Positions 49,515-58,755 of a stretch of DNA of 64,000 bases are shown here, piece by piece (within the stretch, counting starts at the first letter, position 1; each line of letters begins with the position of its first letter). The notes beneath the pieces are model-generated. The model saw only the letters and a program-made list of their open reading frames with translations. It had not been told where the DNA came from and did no database searches. The translations under genes and the position numbers were made by a program. The stretch is from Caulobacter sp. (GTDB taxonomy: Bacteria; Pseudomonadota; Alphaproteobacteria; Caulobacterales; Caulobacteraceae), in assembly GCA_030683005.1 (NCBI GenBank), contig JAUXMY010000023.1, positions 115,653 to 179,652 on the forward strand. The letters are read 5' to 3'.

Positions 49515-49976
49515 TCACCTCGGCAGCGGAGGCGGGGTAGCTCGGGCGCGCAGGGCGCGGGCAAAGGCCTCCGACTCGGCCATTTCAGCGTCGGTCGGGG
49601 CATGGACGTCGATCTCCGCCACCCTGGCCCGCAGTCCGGCGGCGAAGGCGTCGGTGTCGTTGAGGCTCCAGGTGTCCGGCGCGGCGCTGCGCGCGGTGAA
49701 CAGGCCGTCCGCTTCCTGCTCGGCCACCGCCTCGCGCCAGGCCTCGGCGGTGCGCAGATCGGCGGGCAGTTCGGGAATGCCGGCGAAGGTCGGCCAGGGG
49801 CCCGGATCGGCGATGGCGGCCGCCACGGCGCTTCCCGCCGATGACGCCGGATCGATCGCCGCACCGGCGCCGGGCTCAAGCTCGTCGATCGCCACGCAGG
49901 CGCAAAGGCTCAGCGCCGCGCCCGCCAGGAGCGCCAGCCGACCGGCTCGCCAGAAAATGCGCGTGTCGCCTTCCAT
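49515..49976 (-). CDS. Hypothetical lipoprotein
   Basis: This 153-residue protein has a signal-like N-terminus (LALLAGAALSLCACVAID) with a plausible lipobox at LCAC, so Cys27 may be lipidated. The rest is acidic and Ala/Pro-rich with a helical central part (TAEAWREAVAEQEADGLF). I do not recognise a family. It is divergent from phaC with about 76 bp between starts and could be envelope-anchored. A two-codon-later start would not change the topology. Confidence 0.65.
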   Translation of the reverse strand: MEGDTRIFWRAGRLALLAGAALSLCACVAIDELEPGAGAAIDPASSAGSAVAAAIADPGPWPTFAGIPELPADLRTAEAWREAVAEQEADGLFTARSAAPDTWSLNDTDAFAAGLRARVAEIDVHAPTDAEMAESEAFARALRARATPPPLPR

Positions 49977-50052
49977 TTGCAGCCCGGTCTAAGCCATGAT
50001 CACCGCCAGCGAAAGGCCGCTCGAAGCCGCCACGCCCCGGGAAGGAAACGAC

Positions 50053-52056
50053 ATGGCCGGCACGGACGGCAAGACCCCGCGCAAACGCAAGGCTCCGGCA
50101 ACGGCGACCACCACGCCGAAAGCCGCCAAGCCCAAGGCCGCACCCAGGCCAAAGGTCGCCGCGCCCATGCCTCAACCCGCTCCTGAGCCGGCTCGCGCGG
50201 CGGCGCAGACCGCCGCTCCCTCTGCCGCTTCCGCCCCCTTCGAGGCCCAGGGCTTCACCGATCCGGCCGCCTTCATGTCGCCCCAGCAACGCGAGGCGAT
50301 GGAGAAGCTGTCGGCGAATCTGGCCCGTGCGGCGGTCACCGCCCAGGGCGCCATCGCCGAGGCCGCCCTGCGGCAGGCCGACAGCCCCGCCGCCCTGACC
50401 CCCGATCCCTTCCACGTCGGACCGGCCCTGACCGACGTCATGGGCCGCCTGGCCGCCCAGCCCGATCGGCTGCTGCGCGCCCAGGCCGATCTGTTCAGCC
50501 GCTACATGGACCTTTGGCAGAATACCGCCCGCCGCATGGCCGGCGACACGGTCGAACCCGTTGTCGAGCCCGCCAAGGGCGACAAGCGCTTCAATGATCC
50601 GGACTGGGGCTCCAACCCCATGTTCGACGTCATGAAGCAGTCCTATCTGCTCAGCTCCAACTGGCTGAACAGCCTCATCACCGACGTCGAGGGCGTCGAT
50701 CCGCTCGAGAAGCGCCGGGTCGAGTTCTTCATGAAGATGCTCACCGACGCCATCTCGCCGTCCAATTTCCTGATGTCGAACCCGGCCGCCCTGCGCGAGG
50801 CCATGGCGTCCAATGGCGAGAGCCTGGTGCGCGGCATGGAGAACTTCGCCGGCGATCTGACCCGCGGCGGCGGCCAGCTGGCCATCAGCCAGACCGACAT
50901 GGAGCAGTTCAAGGTCGGCGAGAACGTCGCCACCACGCCGGGCAAGGTGGTCTACCAGAACGACATCCTGCAGCTGCTGCAGTTCACGCCGACCACCGAG
51001 CAGGTCCACGAGATCCCGCTGCTGCTGTTCACGCCTTGGATCAACAAGTTCTACATCACCGACCTTCGCCCCGATAACAGCCTGGTCCGCTGGCTGACCG
51101 GCCAGGGCTTTACCGTCTTCGTGACCAGCTGGGTGAACCCGGACGAGGCGCTCGCGGCCAAGACGTTCGAGAGCTACCTGAAGGAGGGCATCTACGACGC
51201 CACCGCCCAGGTCATGAAGCAGTGCGGGACCGACAGGGTGAACACCGTCGGCTACTGCATCGGCGGGACCCTGCTCTCCTGCGCCCTGGCCCATATGGCG
51301 GCGAAGGGCGACAAGCGGATCAGCTCGGCCACCTTCTTCGCCGCCCAGCAGGACTTCGAAGAGGCGGGCGACCTGAAGCTGTTCGTCGACGACGCCTGGC
51401 TGCGCTCGATCGAGGAGACCATGGACCAGTCGGGCGGCTTCCTGCCCAGCAAGTCGATGGCCGACACCTTCAATTCGCTGCGCGGAAACGACCTGATCTG
51501 GTCGTTCTTCGTGAACAACTACCTGATGGGCAAGGAGCCCAAGCCCTTCGACCTGTTGTTCTGGAACAGCGACCAGACGCGGATGCCCAAGGCGCTGCAC
51601 CTGTTCTACCTGCGCAACTTCTACAAGGACAACGCGCTGGCGAAGGGCGAGCTGGAGCTCGACGGCGTGAAGCTCGACCTGTCGAAGGTGAAAACGCCGA
51701 TCTACGTCCAGTCGTCGCGCGACGATCATATCTCGCCGTTCAGGAGCATCTATCGCGGGGCGAAACTGTTCGGCGGGCCGGTGACTTTCACCATGGCCGG
51801 CAGCGGCCACATCGCCGGGGTGATCAACCACCCCGACGCGAAGAAGTACCAGCACTGGACCAACCCCGACCTGCCCGCCACGGTCGACGAATGGCGCGCC
51901 GCCGCGGTCGAACACCCCGGCAGCTGGTGGCCGCACTGGAGCGCCTGGCTGAAGGAACGCTCCGGCGGCCTTGTCCCCGCGCGCGATCCGTCGAAGGGGC
52001 CGCTCGGCAAGCCGCTGGAGGATGCGCCGGGGAGCTTTGTGAAGGTGCGCTCCTGA
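50053..52056 (+). CDS. phaC: Class I poly(3-hydroxyalkanoate) synthase PhaC
   Basis: This 667-residue PHA synthase has PhaC N-domain elements (QNTARRMAG, DKRFNDPDWGSNPMFDVMKQSYLLSSNWL) and the alpha/beta-hydrolase lipase-like box GYCIGGT with catalytic Cys402. Also seen are VQSSRDDHISPF (Asp) and GSGHIAGV (His). The first 70 residues are a Lys/Ala/Pro-rich low-complexity extension, longer than in most class I enzymes. The ATG at 50053 follows AAGGAAA; an upstream ATG at 49996 is possible. It polymerises hydroxyacyl-CoA into storage granules; phaA/phaB are not adjacent. Confidence 0.94.
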   Translation: MAGTDGKTPRKRKAPATATTTPKAAKPKAAPRPKVAAPMPQPAPEPARAAAQTAAPSAASAPFEAQGFTDPAAFMSPQQREAMEKLSANLARAAVTAQGAIAEAALRQADSPAALTPDPFHVGPALTDVMGRLAAQPDRLLRAQADLFSRYMDLWQNTARRMAGDTVEPVVEPAKGDKRFNDPDWGSNPMFDVMKQSYLLSSNWLNSLITDVEGVDPLEKRRVEFFMKMLTDAISPSNFLMSNPAALREAMASNGESLVRGMENFAGDLTRGGGQLAISQTDMEQFKVGENVATTPGKVVYQNDILQLLQFTPTTEQVHEIPLLLFTPWINKFYITDLRPDNSLVRWLTGQGFTVFVTSWVNPDEALAAKTFESYLKEGIYDATAQVMKQCGTDRVNTVGYCIGGTLLSCALAHMAAKGDKRISSATFFAAQQDFEEAGDLKLFVDDAWLRSIEETMDQSGGFLPSKSMADTFNSLRGNDLIWSFFVNNYLMGKEPKPFDLLFWNSDQTRMPKALHLFYLRNFYKDNALAKGELELDGVKLDLSKVKTPIYVQSSRDDHISPFRSIYRGAKLFGGPVTFTMAGSGHIAGVINHPDAKKYQHWTNPDLPATVDEWRAAAVEHPGSWWPHWSAWLKERSGGLVPARDPSKGPLGKPLEDAPGSFVKVRS

Positions 52057-52112
52057 CGCCGGCGCCGGTCACGGCCGACGCCCTGCAAAGGGGCCTGCCC
52101 GGCTGGGCGGCG

Positions 52113-52565
52113 ATGCTGGAGGCCTGCGTTGCCGACGGCGCCTCAATCGGCTTCCTGCATCCGATGCCGGCCGGCGAGGCGCAGGCCTACTGGCGCGGCG
52201 TAGCGCAGGGCGTTGCGGCCGGCGACATCCTGCTCTGGGCCATCTTCGACGACGACGGCCCGGTCGGCGCGATCCAGCTGCACCCGGTGGGCAAGCCCAA
52301 CGGCGCGCACCGGGCCGAGATCGCCAAGCTGATGGTGCATCCTCGTGCGAGAGGGCGTGGCCTGGCCGGTCAGCTGATGGCCACCGCCGAACAGGCCGCC
52401 CGGGACCTGGGCCGCCGCCTGCTGGTGCTCGACACCGTCGAGGGCGGCGTCGCCGACGGCCTCTACCGCAAGCTGGGCTGGACCGAGGCCGGCAGGATCC
52501 CCGACTTCGCGCTGAAGAGCGGCGGCGGGTCGGAAGCGACCGTGCTGTTCTGGAAGGCGCTTTAG
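52113..52565 (+). CDS. GNAT-family N-acetyltransferase
   Basis: This protein of at least 150 residues has the GNAT acetyl-CoA-binding motif A (IAKLMVHPRARGRGLAGQLM) and the following LLVLDTVEGGVADGLYRKLGW strand-helix. The first ATG is 52113, but the aligned family begins about 20 residues earlier, at a CTG (52053) that overlaps the phaC stop as CTGA and is preceded by GAAGG (52041-52045). That suggests coupled translation from CTG. The substrate is unknown. Confidence 0.85.
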   Translation: MLEACVADGASIGFLHPMPAGEAQAYWRGVAQGVAAGDILLWAIFDDDGPVGAIQLHPVGKPNGAHRAEIAKLMVHPRARGRGLAGQLMATAEQAARDLGRRLLVLDTVEGGVADGLYRKLGWTEAGRIPDFALKSGGGSEATVLFWKAL

Positions 52566-52589
52566 CCTCCTCCCTCCCGCGCTGCCCTC

Positions 52590-52716
52590 CCGTCATCGTC
52601 GGACTTGTTCCGACGACCCATGAACACAGACGATAGGCAGGGAGACACGGGAAGCGCCGGTCCTGCTCGTCTCGCTCACCACGCATGGGTCGTCGGAACA
52701 AGTCCGACGATGACGG
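52590..52716. repeat. 33-bp perfect inverted repeat (family E)
   Basis: The arm at 52590-52622 (CCGTCATCGTCGGACTTG ... GACCCATG) and that at 52684-52716 are perfect reverse complements over 33 bp with a 61-bp loop. Each arm carries its own small hairpin (GTCGGACTTGTTCCGAC). It starts 24 bp after the GNAT stop and lies in the 535-bp gene-free stretch 52566-53100. Confidence 0.85.
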
Positions 52717-52779
52717 AGAAACGGTGCGGCTTCGCGAAGCGCTTCCGACGTCACGACAGACGTCACCGTCCCAGAAAGC

Positions 52780-52820
52780 GAGACTCTGGAGACAGATACT
52801 CTGGAGACAAAGCGGGACAT
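52780..52820 (+). repeat. GAGAC-motif array, copy 2
   Basis: GAGACTCTGGAGACAGATAC then CTGGAGACAAAGCGGGACAT gives GAGAC-4-GAGAC-9-GAGAC-5-GGGAC, matching copy 1 at 22950 in spacing. It lies in the same gap as the 33-bp inverted repeat. The remaining 52840-53100 shows no supportable gene. Confidence 0.7.
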
Positions 52821-53100
52821 TTGGCGACAATCGACCCCATCTCGCCCACGGCCTGCGCGGTGATTGATCCCCGCCTCTCCGCGCACGGCTAGACTCACGG
52901 CGATGCAGACCGCGCGAACCTCTCCACGCCTTGTGGTGCAAGGACCTGGCCTTGGCGCCGCCCGGGCGGCCGCCTGCGTCGCCACGCGATCTATCCCCCT
53001 GCTTCCATCGGCCGAACCGTCGCCACGAGGCGGCCGCGGGCTTGAACAAGGAAGAGGGAGACTCTCTGCCCTGCTCAATCAACCGCTTGAGTGTCGGCAA

Positions 53101-53547
53101 TCACTGAAGCAGCAGCTTCAGCCTCGGTCGCGCCCAAGCGATGCCGTCGCCCGGCGGCGTCACGCCCACATCGACCGCCCCCATCCGCCGGTAGAAGCCG
53201 GCCGCCTCCGGGTTGGAGCTGATCACCACGCAGGATGCGCCCAGCGCACTCGCCCGGTCGGCCATGGCCTGAAACAGCCGCCGGCCGACGCCGGTCCCCT
53301 GCGCGGTGTTGGCCGTGAAGAACAGGTCGAGCTCCTGGTCGGCGCCGTGCGGGATCAAGGCGAAGAAGGCGCCGATGGCCGCGCCCTCCTCCACGACCCA
53401 CACCTCATGCGCGCAGTCGGGTACGGACCAGCCGCTTGCGAAGGCGACGATCATCGCCCGCGCGGCCGGCCGCTCGTACCCGTTGCTGCTCGCCATCAGC
53501 GCCCGCAGCGCCGCCGTGTCGGCGGGGGATGCCCGCCGCAGGGTCAC
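53101..53547 (-). CDS. GNAT-family N-acetyltransferase
   Basis: This 148-residue GNAT has an R/Q-x-x-G-x-G/A-type loop ([22 protein letters not shown]) and a C-terminal [17 protein letters not shown]. The GTG at 53547 overlaps the argC stop by 4 bp (GTGA), so it is coupled to arginine-biosynthesis argC. The substrate is unknown; the coupling does not make it an arginine enzyme. Confidence 0.87.
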   Translation of the reverse strand: MTLRRASPADTAALRALMASSNGYERPAARAMIVAFASGWSVPDCAHEVWVVEEGAAIGAFFALIPHGADQELDLFFTANTAQGTGVGRRLFQAMADRASALGASCVVISSNPEAAGFYRRMGAVDVGVTPPGDGIAWARPRLKLLLQ

Positions 53548-54494
53548 AGGCCGGCGGCCTCGGGCAGGCCGAGCATCAGGTTCATGTTCTGCACCGCCGC
53601 GCCGGACGCGCCCTTGCCCAGGTTGTCGAGCAGCGCCACCAGCCGCGCCTGCCGGGTCGACTCGGCGCCGAACACGAACAGCTTCATCCGGTTGGTGCCG
53701 TTGAGCTGCTCCGGATCGAGCGTCTTGATCCCCGCCGCCTCGTCCAGCGACGCCACCTCGACAAAGGGCTCGCCATGGTAGGCCTCGGCAAGCGCGGCAT
53801 GGATGTCCTTGAGCGAGCAGCCGCTGCCCATGAGCGAGAGGTGCAGCGGAACCTCGACGATCATGCCCTGGCGATAGCGGCCGACGGCCGGCGCGAACAG
53901 CGGCCGGGTCAGCAGGCCCGAATGGATCCGCATCTCGCCGACATGCTTGTGCTCAAGGCCCAGGGCGTAGATGCGGTAGGCGACCGGGGTGTAACCGGGG
54001 CTCTCGATGTCCTCGAACTCGGCGATCATCGGATTGCCGCCGCCCGAGTAGCCGCTGACGGCGTTGATGCTGACCGGCCAGTCCTGCGGCATCAGCCCGG
54101 CGGCGACCAGCGGCCGGACCAGGGCGATGGCGCCGGTCGGATAGCAGCCGGGGTTGGAGACCCGCGTCGAGGCCGCGACGGCCGCCCGCTGGTCGCGGGT
54201 CATCTCCGGGAAGCCGTAGGTCCAGCCCTCCGCCGTGCGGTGCGCAGTCGAGGCGTCGATGATCTTCGCCGACGGGTTGGCGACCATGGCCACCGCCTCG
54301 ATGGCCGCATCGTCCGGCAGGCACAGGATCGACAGGTCGGCCGCGTTCAGCAGCTCGGCGCGGGCGCCGGCGTCCTTGCGCTTCTCATGGGCGATGGACA
54401 GCAACTCGATGTCCTTGCGGCCGGCCAGCCGCTCGCGGATCTGCAAGCCCGTGGTGCCGGCTTCGCCGTCGATGAAGACCTTGGAAGTGGCCAT
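53544..54494 (-). CDS. argC: N-acetyl-gamma-glutamyl-phosphate reductase
   Basis: This 316-residue protein is the short (type 2) ArgC. It has an N-terminal [14 protein letters not shown] dinucleotide loop, the catalytic Cys in [14 protein letters not shown], and the Lys/His-containing [15 protein letters not shown]. It reduces N-acetylglutamyl phosphate in arginine synthesis. Other arg genes are not in this window. A family D repeat and the rpsI terminator lie between it and rpsI. Confidence 0.94.
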   Translation of the reverse strand: MATSKVFIDGEAGTTGLQIRERLAGRKDIELLSIAHEKRKDAGARAELLNAADLSILCLPDDAAIEAVAMVANPSAKIIDASTAHRTAEGWTYGFPEMTRDQRAAVAASTRVSNPGCYPTGAIALVRPLVAAGLMPQDWPVSINAVSGYSGGGNPMIAEFEDIESPGYTPVAYRIYALGLEHKHVGEMRIHSGLLTRPLFAPAVGRYRQGMIVEVPLHLSLMGSGCSLKDIHAALAEAYHGEPFVEVASLDEAAGIKTLDPEQLNGTNRMKLFVFGAESTRQARLVALLDNLGKGASGAAVQNMNLMLGLPEAAGL

Positions 54495-54505
54495 TTCATT
54501 CTCCG

Positions 54506-54582
54506 ATCACCCCGGCGAAGGCCGGGGCCCAGATACCAAACTCCGCGCTCTTCGATGTGGGTCCCGGCCTTCGCCGGGATGA
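54506..54582. repeat. Composite inverted repeat, family D
   Basis: ATCACCCCGGCGAAGGCCGGGGCCCAGAT faces ATGTGGGTCCCGGCCTTCGCCGGGATGA. Each arm contains a CCCGGC...GCCGGG hairpin. It lies immediately upstream of the argC ATG and downstream of the rpsI terminator. Related copies are at 62984-63106 and 63745-63826. Confidence 0.85.
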
Positions 54583-54601
54583 GCAGGAGTGTGATGGACA
54601 A

Positions 54602-54638
54602 AGAAAAAGGGCGCCTCGGTTGCCCGAAGCGCCCTTTC
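54602..54638 (-). terminator. Intrinsic terminator after rpsI
   Basis: On the minus strand a hairpin with arms AAAGGGCGC (54630-54638 complement) and GCGCCCTTT (54607-54615 complement) has a 14-nt loop. It is followed by a T-rich run (TTTTTCTTT). It starts about 20 bp after the rpsI stop, a classical Rho-independent terminator for rplM-rpsI. Confidence 0.8.
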
Positions 54639-54659
54639 GCAAAACAGGTTCGCGAACGA

Positions 54660-55130
54660 CTAGCGCTTCGAGAACTGGAAGGAGCGGCGGGCCTTGGCCT
54701 TGCCGTACTTCTTGCGTTCGACGACGCGGCTGTCGCGGGTCAGGAAGCCGTGCGGCTTCAGGACCGGACGCAGGGTCGGTTCGAAGTAGGTCAGGGCCTT
54801 GGAGATGCCGTGACGCACCGCGCCGGCCTGGCCGCTGAGGCCCGAGCCGAGGACGGTGACGACGACGTCGAACTGGCCGACCCGGTCAGTGACCTGGAAG
54901 GGCTGGGCGATCATCATCCGCAGCACGGGACGGGCGAAGTAGATCTCCTGGTCACGACCGTTGATCGTGATGGTGCCCTTGCCGGGCTTGATCCACACGC
55001 GGGCGACCGCGTTCTTGCGCTTGCCGGTCGCGTAGGAGCGACCCTGGGCGTCGACCTTGCGTTCGGCCGGCGCGACGTCGGGGTTCGACGAGAGGCCTTG
55101 CAGGGCCTCGAAACCTTGGGCTTCGGCCAT
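54660..55130 (-). CDS. rpsI: 30S ribosomal protein S9
   Basis: This 156-residue protein has a typical bS9/uS9 core: [44 protein letters not shown] and the basic C-terminal [23 protein letters not shown] short N-terminal extension (about 25 residues) precedes the core, common in alphaproteobacteria. It is separated by 3 bp from rplM. Confidence 0.98.
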   Translation of the reverse strand: MAEAQGFEALQGLSSNPDVAPAERKVDAQGRSYATGKRKNAVARVWIKPGKGTITINGRDQEIYFARPVLRMMIAQPFQVTDRVGQFDVVVTVLGSGLSGQAGAVRHGISKALTYFEPTLRPVLKPHGFLTRDSRVVERKKYGKAKARRSFQFSKR

Positions 55131-55133
55131 GAC

Positions 55134-55604
55134 TTATTGGCTCCGGGTGTTCTTGCTGTTGCGTTCGGCGAACGCGACGGGCTCAGGGCTCTGAGCCTGA
55201 TGAGTGTGCTCGGCGCCGTTGAAGATGCGCAGGTGCGTCATCTGGGCGCGGGCCAGCGGGCTTTCCTTCGGCAGCATGCGCTCGACGGCCTTCTCGAGCA
55301 CGCGCTCGGGGAAGCGGCCGCTCAGTTGCTTGCCGGCGGTGATCGACTTGACGCCGCCCGGGTGACCGGTGTGGCGGTAGTAGATCTTCTGGTCGAGCTT
55401 GCGGCCCGTGAACTTCACCTTGTCGGCGTTGATCACGACGACATAGTCGCCGCAGTCGACGTGCGGGGTGTAGTCGGGGCGGTGCTTGCCGCGAAGACGC
55501 ATGGCGATGAAGGACGCGAGACGGCCGACAACGGCGTTCTCGGCGTCGATCACGATCCACTTCTTCTCGACCTCGGCGGGCTTCAACGAAGCCGTGGTCT
55601 TCAT
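55134..55604 (-). CDS. rplM: 50S ribosomal protein L13
   Basis: This 156-residue protein has [34 protein letters not shown] and [24 protein letters not shown], all L13 features. The ATG at 55604 is used here; a second ATG is directly upstream at 55607. It forms the rplM-rpsI operon with an intrinsic terminator after rpsI. Confidence 0.98.
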   Translation of the reverse strand: MKTTASLKPAEVEKKWIVIDAENAVVGRLASFIAMRLRGKHRPDYTPHVDCGDYVVVINADKVKFTGRKLDQKIYYRHTGHPGGVKSITAGKQLSGRFPERVLEKAVERMLPKESPLARAQMTHLRIFNGAEHTHQAQSPEPVAFAERNSKNTRSQ

Positions 55605-55710
55605 CATGGGACAGATCCGTATTGCGGGCGGGAACGAGCGGTTCCCGACGTGAGGGCGGGGCAATACCCGCGCCCCGTCAGCCTGTCAACACATGAAGCG
55701 TCGCGAATGA

Positions 55711-55741
55711 GCGCAAACCCCTGTGCAACAAGGGTTTGCGC
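55711..55741. terminator. Strong hairpin between ctaA and rplM
   Basis: GCGCAAACCC (55711-55720) pairs perfectly with GGGTTTGCGC (55732-55741) with an 11-nt loop. It could be a bidirectional terminator below ctaA (stop at 55779) or a structured part of the rplM leader. The minus-strand U tract is weak. A TATAAT-like sequence is adjacent at 55752. Confidence 0.45.
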
Positions 55742-55778
55742 GGAGCGGTACTATAATACCGAATATCTGGCCCCTGCC

Positions 55779-56810
55779 CTATGGCCGTCGCACGCGCCAG
55801 GCGAAGGCGGTCGCCGCCGCCAGCAGGAATACCGCGCCGGCCTGATGCAGGATGCCCAGCCACAGCGGCACGCCGGCCATCAGGGTTGCGATGCCCAGCA
55901 CGGCCTGCAGAACCGTCACACCCAGGGCGACCAGCGCCAGCACGCGCGCTTCGGGCGGCAGGTAGCGGGCGCGCCAGGCCATGACGGCCATGACAATGGC
56001 GCCCCCGAACAGCAGATAGGCGCCGATCCGGTGGTGCAGCTGCACCGAGGCCTGGTTGTGGGCGATGGTCGCCCACAGAGTGTCTCCGGCGTAGTCGTGC
56101 GGAACCAGCGCCCCGTTCATCAGCGGCCAGTCGTTGAAGATGTATCCGGCGTGCGAGCCGGCCACGAGGGCGCCCAGCAGGCTCTGGAACAGCACCGCGC
56201 CCAGGAAGACCCAGCCGACCGCCCGCCAGCGGGTCGGGTTCTCCTGTCGGGGCGCGCCGTTCCAGGCGTCCAGGCCGGTCCAGAGCAGCATCACGAACAG
56301 GACGAGCGCCAGGCTCAGGTGCGTCGCAAGGCGCTCGGGCGCGACCGAGACCCGGTCGGCCAGGCCGCTGGACACCATCCACCAGCCGATGGCGCCCTGC
56401 AGCCCGCCCAGCCCCAGCATCACCCCGCACCGCCAGATCAGCCGTTTGGGAATCTCGCGGCGAATCAGGAAGACCGCCAACGGCAGGGCGAAGGCGAGGC
56501 CGATCAGGCGGCCGAGCAGCCGGTGGCCCCATTCCCACCAGTAGATGCCCTTGAACTCGCCCAAGGTCATGCCGCGGTTCAGCTGGGTGTACTGGGGAAT
56601 GACCTTGTACTTGGCGAACTCGCTCTGCCAGGCCTGCTCGGACATCGGCGGCACGGCGCCGGTGACCGGCTTCCATTCGGTAATCGACAGGCCGGACCCG
56701 GTCAGGCGGGTCGCGCCGCCCACGACGACCATGGCCAGGACAAGAGCGGCCACGGCGAACAGCCAGACCGCGACCGGACGGGACCGGTCGGAACGCAGGA
56801 ACGAAGTCAT
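55779..56810 (-). CDS. ctaA: Heme A synthase (CtaA/Cox15)
   Basis: This 343-residue membrane protein has eight helices and the conserved His residues: [53 protein letters not shown] and [14 protein letters not shown]. It oxidises heme O to heme A for aa3-type oxidases. It is monocistronic and is flanked by a promoter/hairpin region before rplM. It is a Cox15-type (type II) enzyme without the Cys pair of Bacillus CtaA. Confidence 0.95.
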   Translation of the reverse strand: MTSFLRSDRSRPVAVWLFAVAALVLAMVVVGGATRLTGSGLSITEWKPVTGAVPPMSEQAWQSEFAKYKVIPQYTQLNRGMTLGEFKGIYWWEWGHRLLGRLIGLAFALPLAVFLIRREIPKRLIWRCGVMLGLGGLQGAIGWWMVSSGLADRVSVAPERLATHLSLALVLFVMLLWTGLDAWNGAPRQENPTRWRAVGWVFLGAVLFQSLLGALVAGSHAGYIFNDWPLMNGALVPHDYAGDTLWATIAHNQASVQLHHRIGAYLLFGGAIVMAVMAWRARYLPPEARVLALVALGVTVLQAVLGIATLMAGVPLWLGILHQAGAVFLLAAATAFAWRVRRP

Positions 56811-56892
56811 CGCCGCCTCTGCTGGGCCCCGGGGTCGGGGCGGAAAATCGGCAAGCAGTACCTAGGCCGGACCTGCCGTCGGGTCCAGAGCC

Positions 56893-57177
56893 GTGACGTC
56901 ATGGCGTTCCGCTGTCATGCTGCCCGCGATGTCGGGACCGGGTCTCTTCGCCGTTGTTGTGATCGGGTTGCTGGCCGGGGTGCTGGCGCGCGCGCTGCTG
57001 GGTGGCCGCCGGTCGATGTTCGCCTGCATGGGTCTGGGACTGGCCGGAGCCCTTGCGGGAAGCACGGTCGCCAACCTGCTGGACCTGGATGTCAACAGCC
57101 TGGCGGCCCTGGCGGTGACCACGGTCGCCGGCGCTACGGCCCTCCTGGCGATCGGCGGACTGACGCCAAAACGGTGA
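56893..57177 (+). CDS. Small membrane protein, GlsB/YeaQ-like
   Basis: This protein has up to 94 residues and three hydrophobic segments (LFAVVVIGLLAGVLARALLG; FACMGLGLAGALAGSTVANLL; AALAVTTVAGATALLAIGG). It has the glycine-rich pattern of the transglycosylase-associated (GlsB/YeaQ/YmgE) family. The true start may be one of the internal ATGs at 56917 or 56929, since the GTG at 56893 lacks a ribosome site. The function is unknown; it resembles the next gene. Confidence 0.65.
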   Translation: MTSWRSAVMLPAMSGPGLFAVVVIGLLAGVLARALLGGRRSMFACMGLGLAGALAGSTVANLLDLDVNSLAALAVTTVAGATALLAIGGLTPKR

Positions 57178-57255
57178 CTTGGAGCGTCCTGTGGAACCCG
57201 GGAGGTCTCCGCGCTGTTTTCCCAACGCCCGATCACGGGGCTGGAGGAGAAATTC

Positions 57256-57495
57256 ATGGGCTGGATCGTCGCAATTCTGATCGGCATCGCCGCGGGCTGG
57301 TTGGCCGAAAAGATCATGGGCCGCAACCACGGGCTGGTCACCAACCTGGTCGTCGGCGTCATCGGCGGCCTGATCGGCGGGTTCATCGCGACCCAACTGA
57401 ACATCGGCGTCAGCGGCCTCCTGGGCACCCTGATCTTCGCGACCCTGGGCGCGGTGATCCTGCTGTTCATCGTTGGCCTCTTCAAACGCCGCTAG
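57256..57495 (+). CDS. GlsB/YeaQ/YmgE-family stress membrane protein
   Basis: This 79-residue protein has three hydrophobic helices with glycine repeats (GWIVAILIGIAAGWLAEKIMG; NLVVGVIGGLIGGFIATQ; GTLIFATLGAVILLFIVGLF) and ends KRR. This matches Pfam transglycosylase-associated protein. Despite the name, enzymatic activity is not established. The ATG at 57256 follows GGAGGAG. It lies close to another similar gene on the same strand, perhaps a tandem pair. Confidence 0.88.
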   Translation: MGWIVAILIGIAAGWLAEKIMGRNHGLVTNLVVGVIGGLIGGFIATQLNIGVSGLLGTLIFATLGAVILLFIVGLFKRR

Positions 57496-57546
57496 CGTCA
57501 CTCTATGTCGAAGGCGGCGCGACCCGGTCGCGCCGCCGGAGGCACC

Positions 57547-57738
57547 ATGAACCCACGACTGAAGAAGCTCCTCGGAACCCTGGCCATGCTGGTGTTCCTT
57601 TTTCTGTATGTTGTGGCCGCGCTGGCGGTGGCCGACCACCTGCCGGCTCACTGGGCGATCCAGCTGGCCTACTACGTCGTCGTGGGCACGGCCTGGGGCC
57701 TGCCCCTGATCCCGCTCATGAAGTGGATGAACCGCTAG
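57547..57738 (+). CDS. DUF2842 small membrane protein
   Basis: This 63-residue protein has two transmembrane helices (TLAMLVFLFLYVVAALAVADHL; LAYYVVVGTAWGLPLIPLMKWM) and basic ends. It matches the alphaproteobacterial DUF2842 family, function unknown. The ATG at 57547 follows CCGGAGGCACC. It lies just before tRNA-Pro(GGG) on the opposite strand. Confidence 0.87.
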   Translation: MNPRLKKLLGTLAMLVFLFLYVVAALAVADHLPAHWAIQLAYYVVVGTAWGLPLIPLMKWMNR

Positions 57739-57755
57739 CCGGCGGAGGAAAACGG

Positions 57756-57832
<77 letters not shown>

Positions 57833-57926
57833 ACACCGTTTTCGAGGGGTCGCGAACGACCCGCCGTTGGGGAGCGCCCTTATAGGCGCCGCCTTCCGGC
57901 CCGGCAATGGGGCAATTGCGGAAGTT

Positions 57927-58349
57927 TCAGCGCCCCTCGAGCAGCGCGTCCAGGCGGGCCTTGATGCTGGTCAGATCATCAAGCGCAATACCGAGCCGGT
58001 CCCGCGCGCCGGCGTCCAGCCGCGCCGGTTCTCCGGTCCCCACAGCCGCTTGCACGCCCGGCGACACCGGGGCCGCCTCGCCCGCGCCGACACCGATCAG
58101 CCGGCGCACGCCCTGCTCCTTGTGAAGCTTCTGCACGCCCTTGATGGTCAGGCCTTCGTCGTGCAGCAGCGCCCGCACGCCGCGCAGCACGGCGATATCC
58201 TGCGGGCGGTAGAACCGCCTGCCGCCTGCGCGCTTCATGGGGCGGATGAAGGAGAACTTGGTCTCCCAGAAACGCAGCACATGCTGCGGCACGCCAAGCT
58301 CGTCGGCGGCTTCAGAGATGGTGCGGAAGGCGTTGGGGCCCTTCGCCAC
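57927..58349 (-). CDS. MerR-family regulator next to ihfA
   Basis: This 140-residue protein has an N-terminal winged helix ([43 protein letters not shown]) and a short dimerisation region with an Ala/Pro-rich middle. It matches the MerR-like protein always found after ihfA in alphaproteobacterial plsX-fabH-ihfA clusters. No metal or drug site is visible and the target is unknown. The start is GTG at 58349, 9 bp after the ihfA stop. Confidence 0.9.
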   Translation of the reverse strand: MAKGPNAFRTISEAADELGVPQHVLRFWETKFSFIRPMKRAGGRRFYRPQDIAVLRGVRALLHDEGLTIKGVQKLHKEQGVRRLIGVGAGEAAPVSPGVQAAVGTGEPARLDAGARDRLGIALDDLTSIKARLDALLEGR

Positions 58350-58358
58350 CGGGGCCCC

Positions 58359-58661
58359 CTAGTCGCTCAGCGCGCGATCGATGCGCGCTTTCATGACCTG
58401 CGAGGCCCGGAAACCGATGACCCGGCGGGGCTCGATCTCGGCCGGCTCGCCGGTCTTGGGATTGCGGCCCATGCGGGCCTTCTTGGCGCGGACCTGGAAG
58501 ACGCCAAATCCGGACAGCTTGACGGTCTCGCCGTTCTCGAGCGCTTCGGCGACCAGATCGAGCGTGCGTTCAACCAGCCCGCCGCAGTCCTGCCGCGTGA
58601 GGCCGACCTCTTCGTGCACCGCTTCCGTCAGATCCGCCCGCGTGAGGGTCTCGCCCTTCAT
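58359..58661 (-). CDS. ihfA: Integration host factor subunit alpha
   Basis: This 100-residue HU/IHF protein has [66 protein letters not shown] and [14 protein letters not shown], with the DNA-bending arm GRNPKTGE. It bends DNA at specific sites, together with IhfB. The ATG at 58661 gives the family start; five in-frame upstream residues are not needed. It is third in the plsX-fabH-ihfA-merR run. Confidence 0.95.
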   Translation of the reverse strand: MKGETLTRADLTEAVHEEVGLTRQDCGGLVERTLDLVAEALENGETVKLSGFGVFQVRAKKARMGRNPKTGEPAEIEPRRVIGFRASQVMKARIDRALSD

Positions 58662-58755
58662 GCCCCCGGCCTCCAAAACACCCCGTACAGGTCAGGGTGC
58701 ATGACCCGATTGCCGCGTCAAGTCAAAGGGTTCCCGCCGTCAGCGGAATCCGGAC

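Noticed and set aside
52840..53100. Frames on both strands between the GAGAC array and the GNAT gene
   Set aside because: Compositionally like random high-GC frames; no start with a ribosome site and no recognisable domain.
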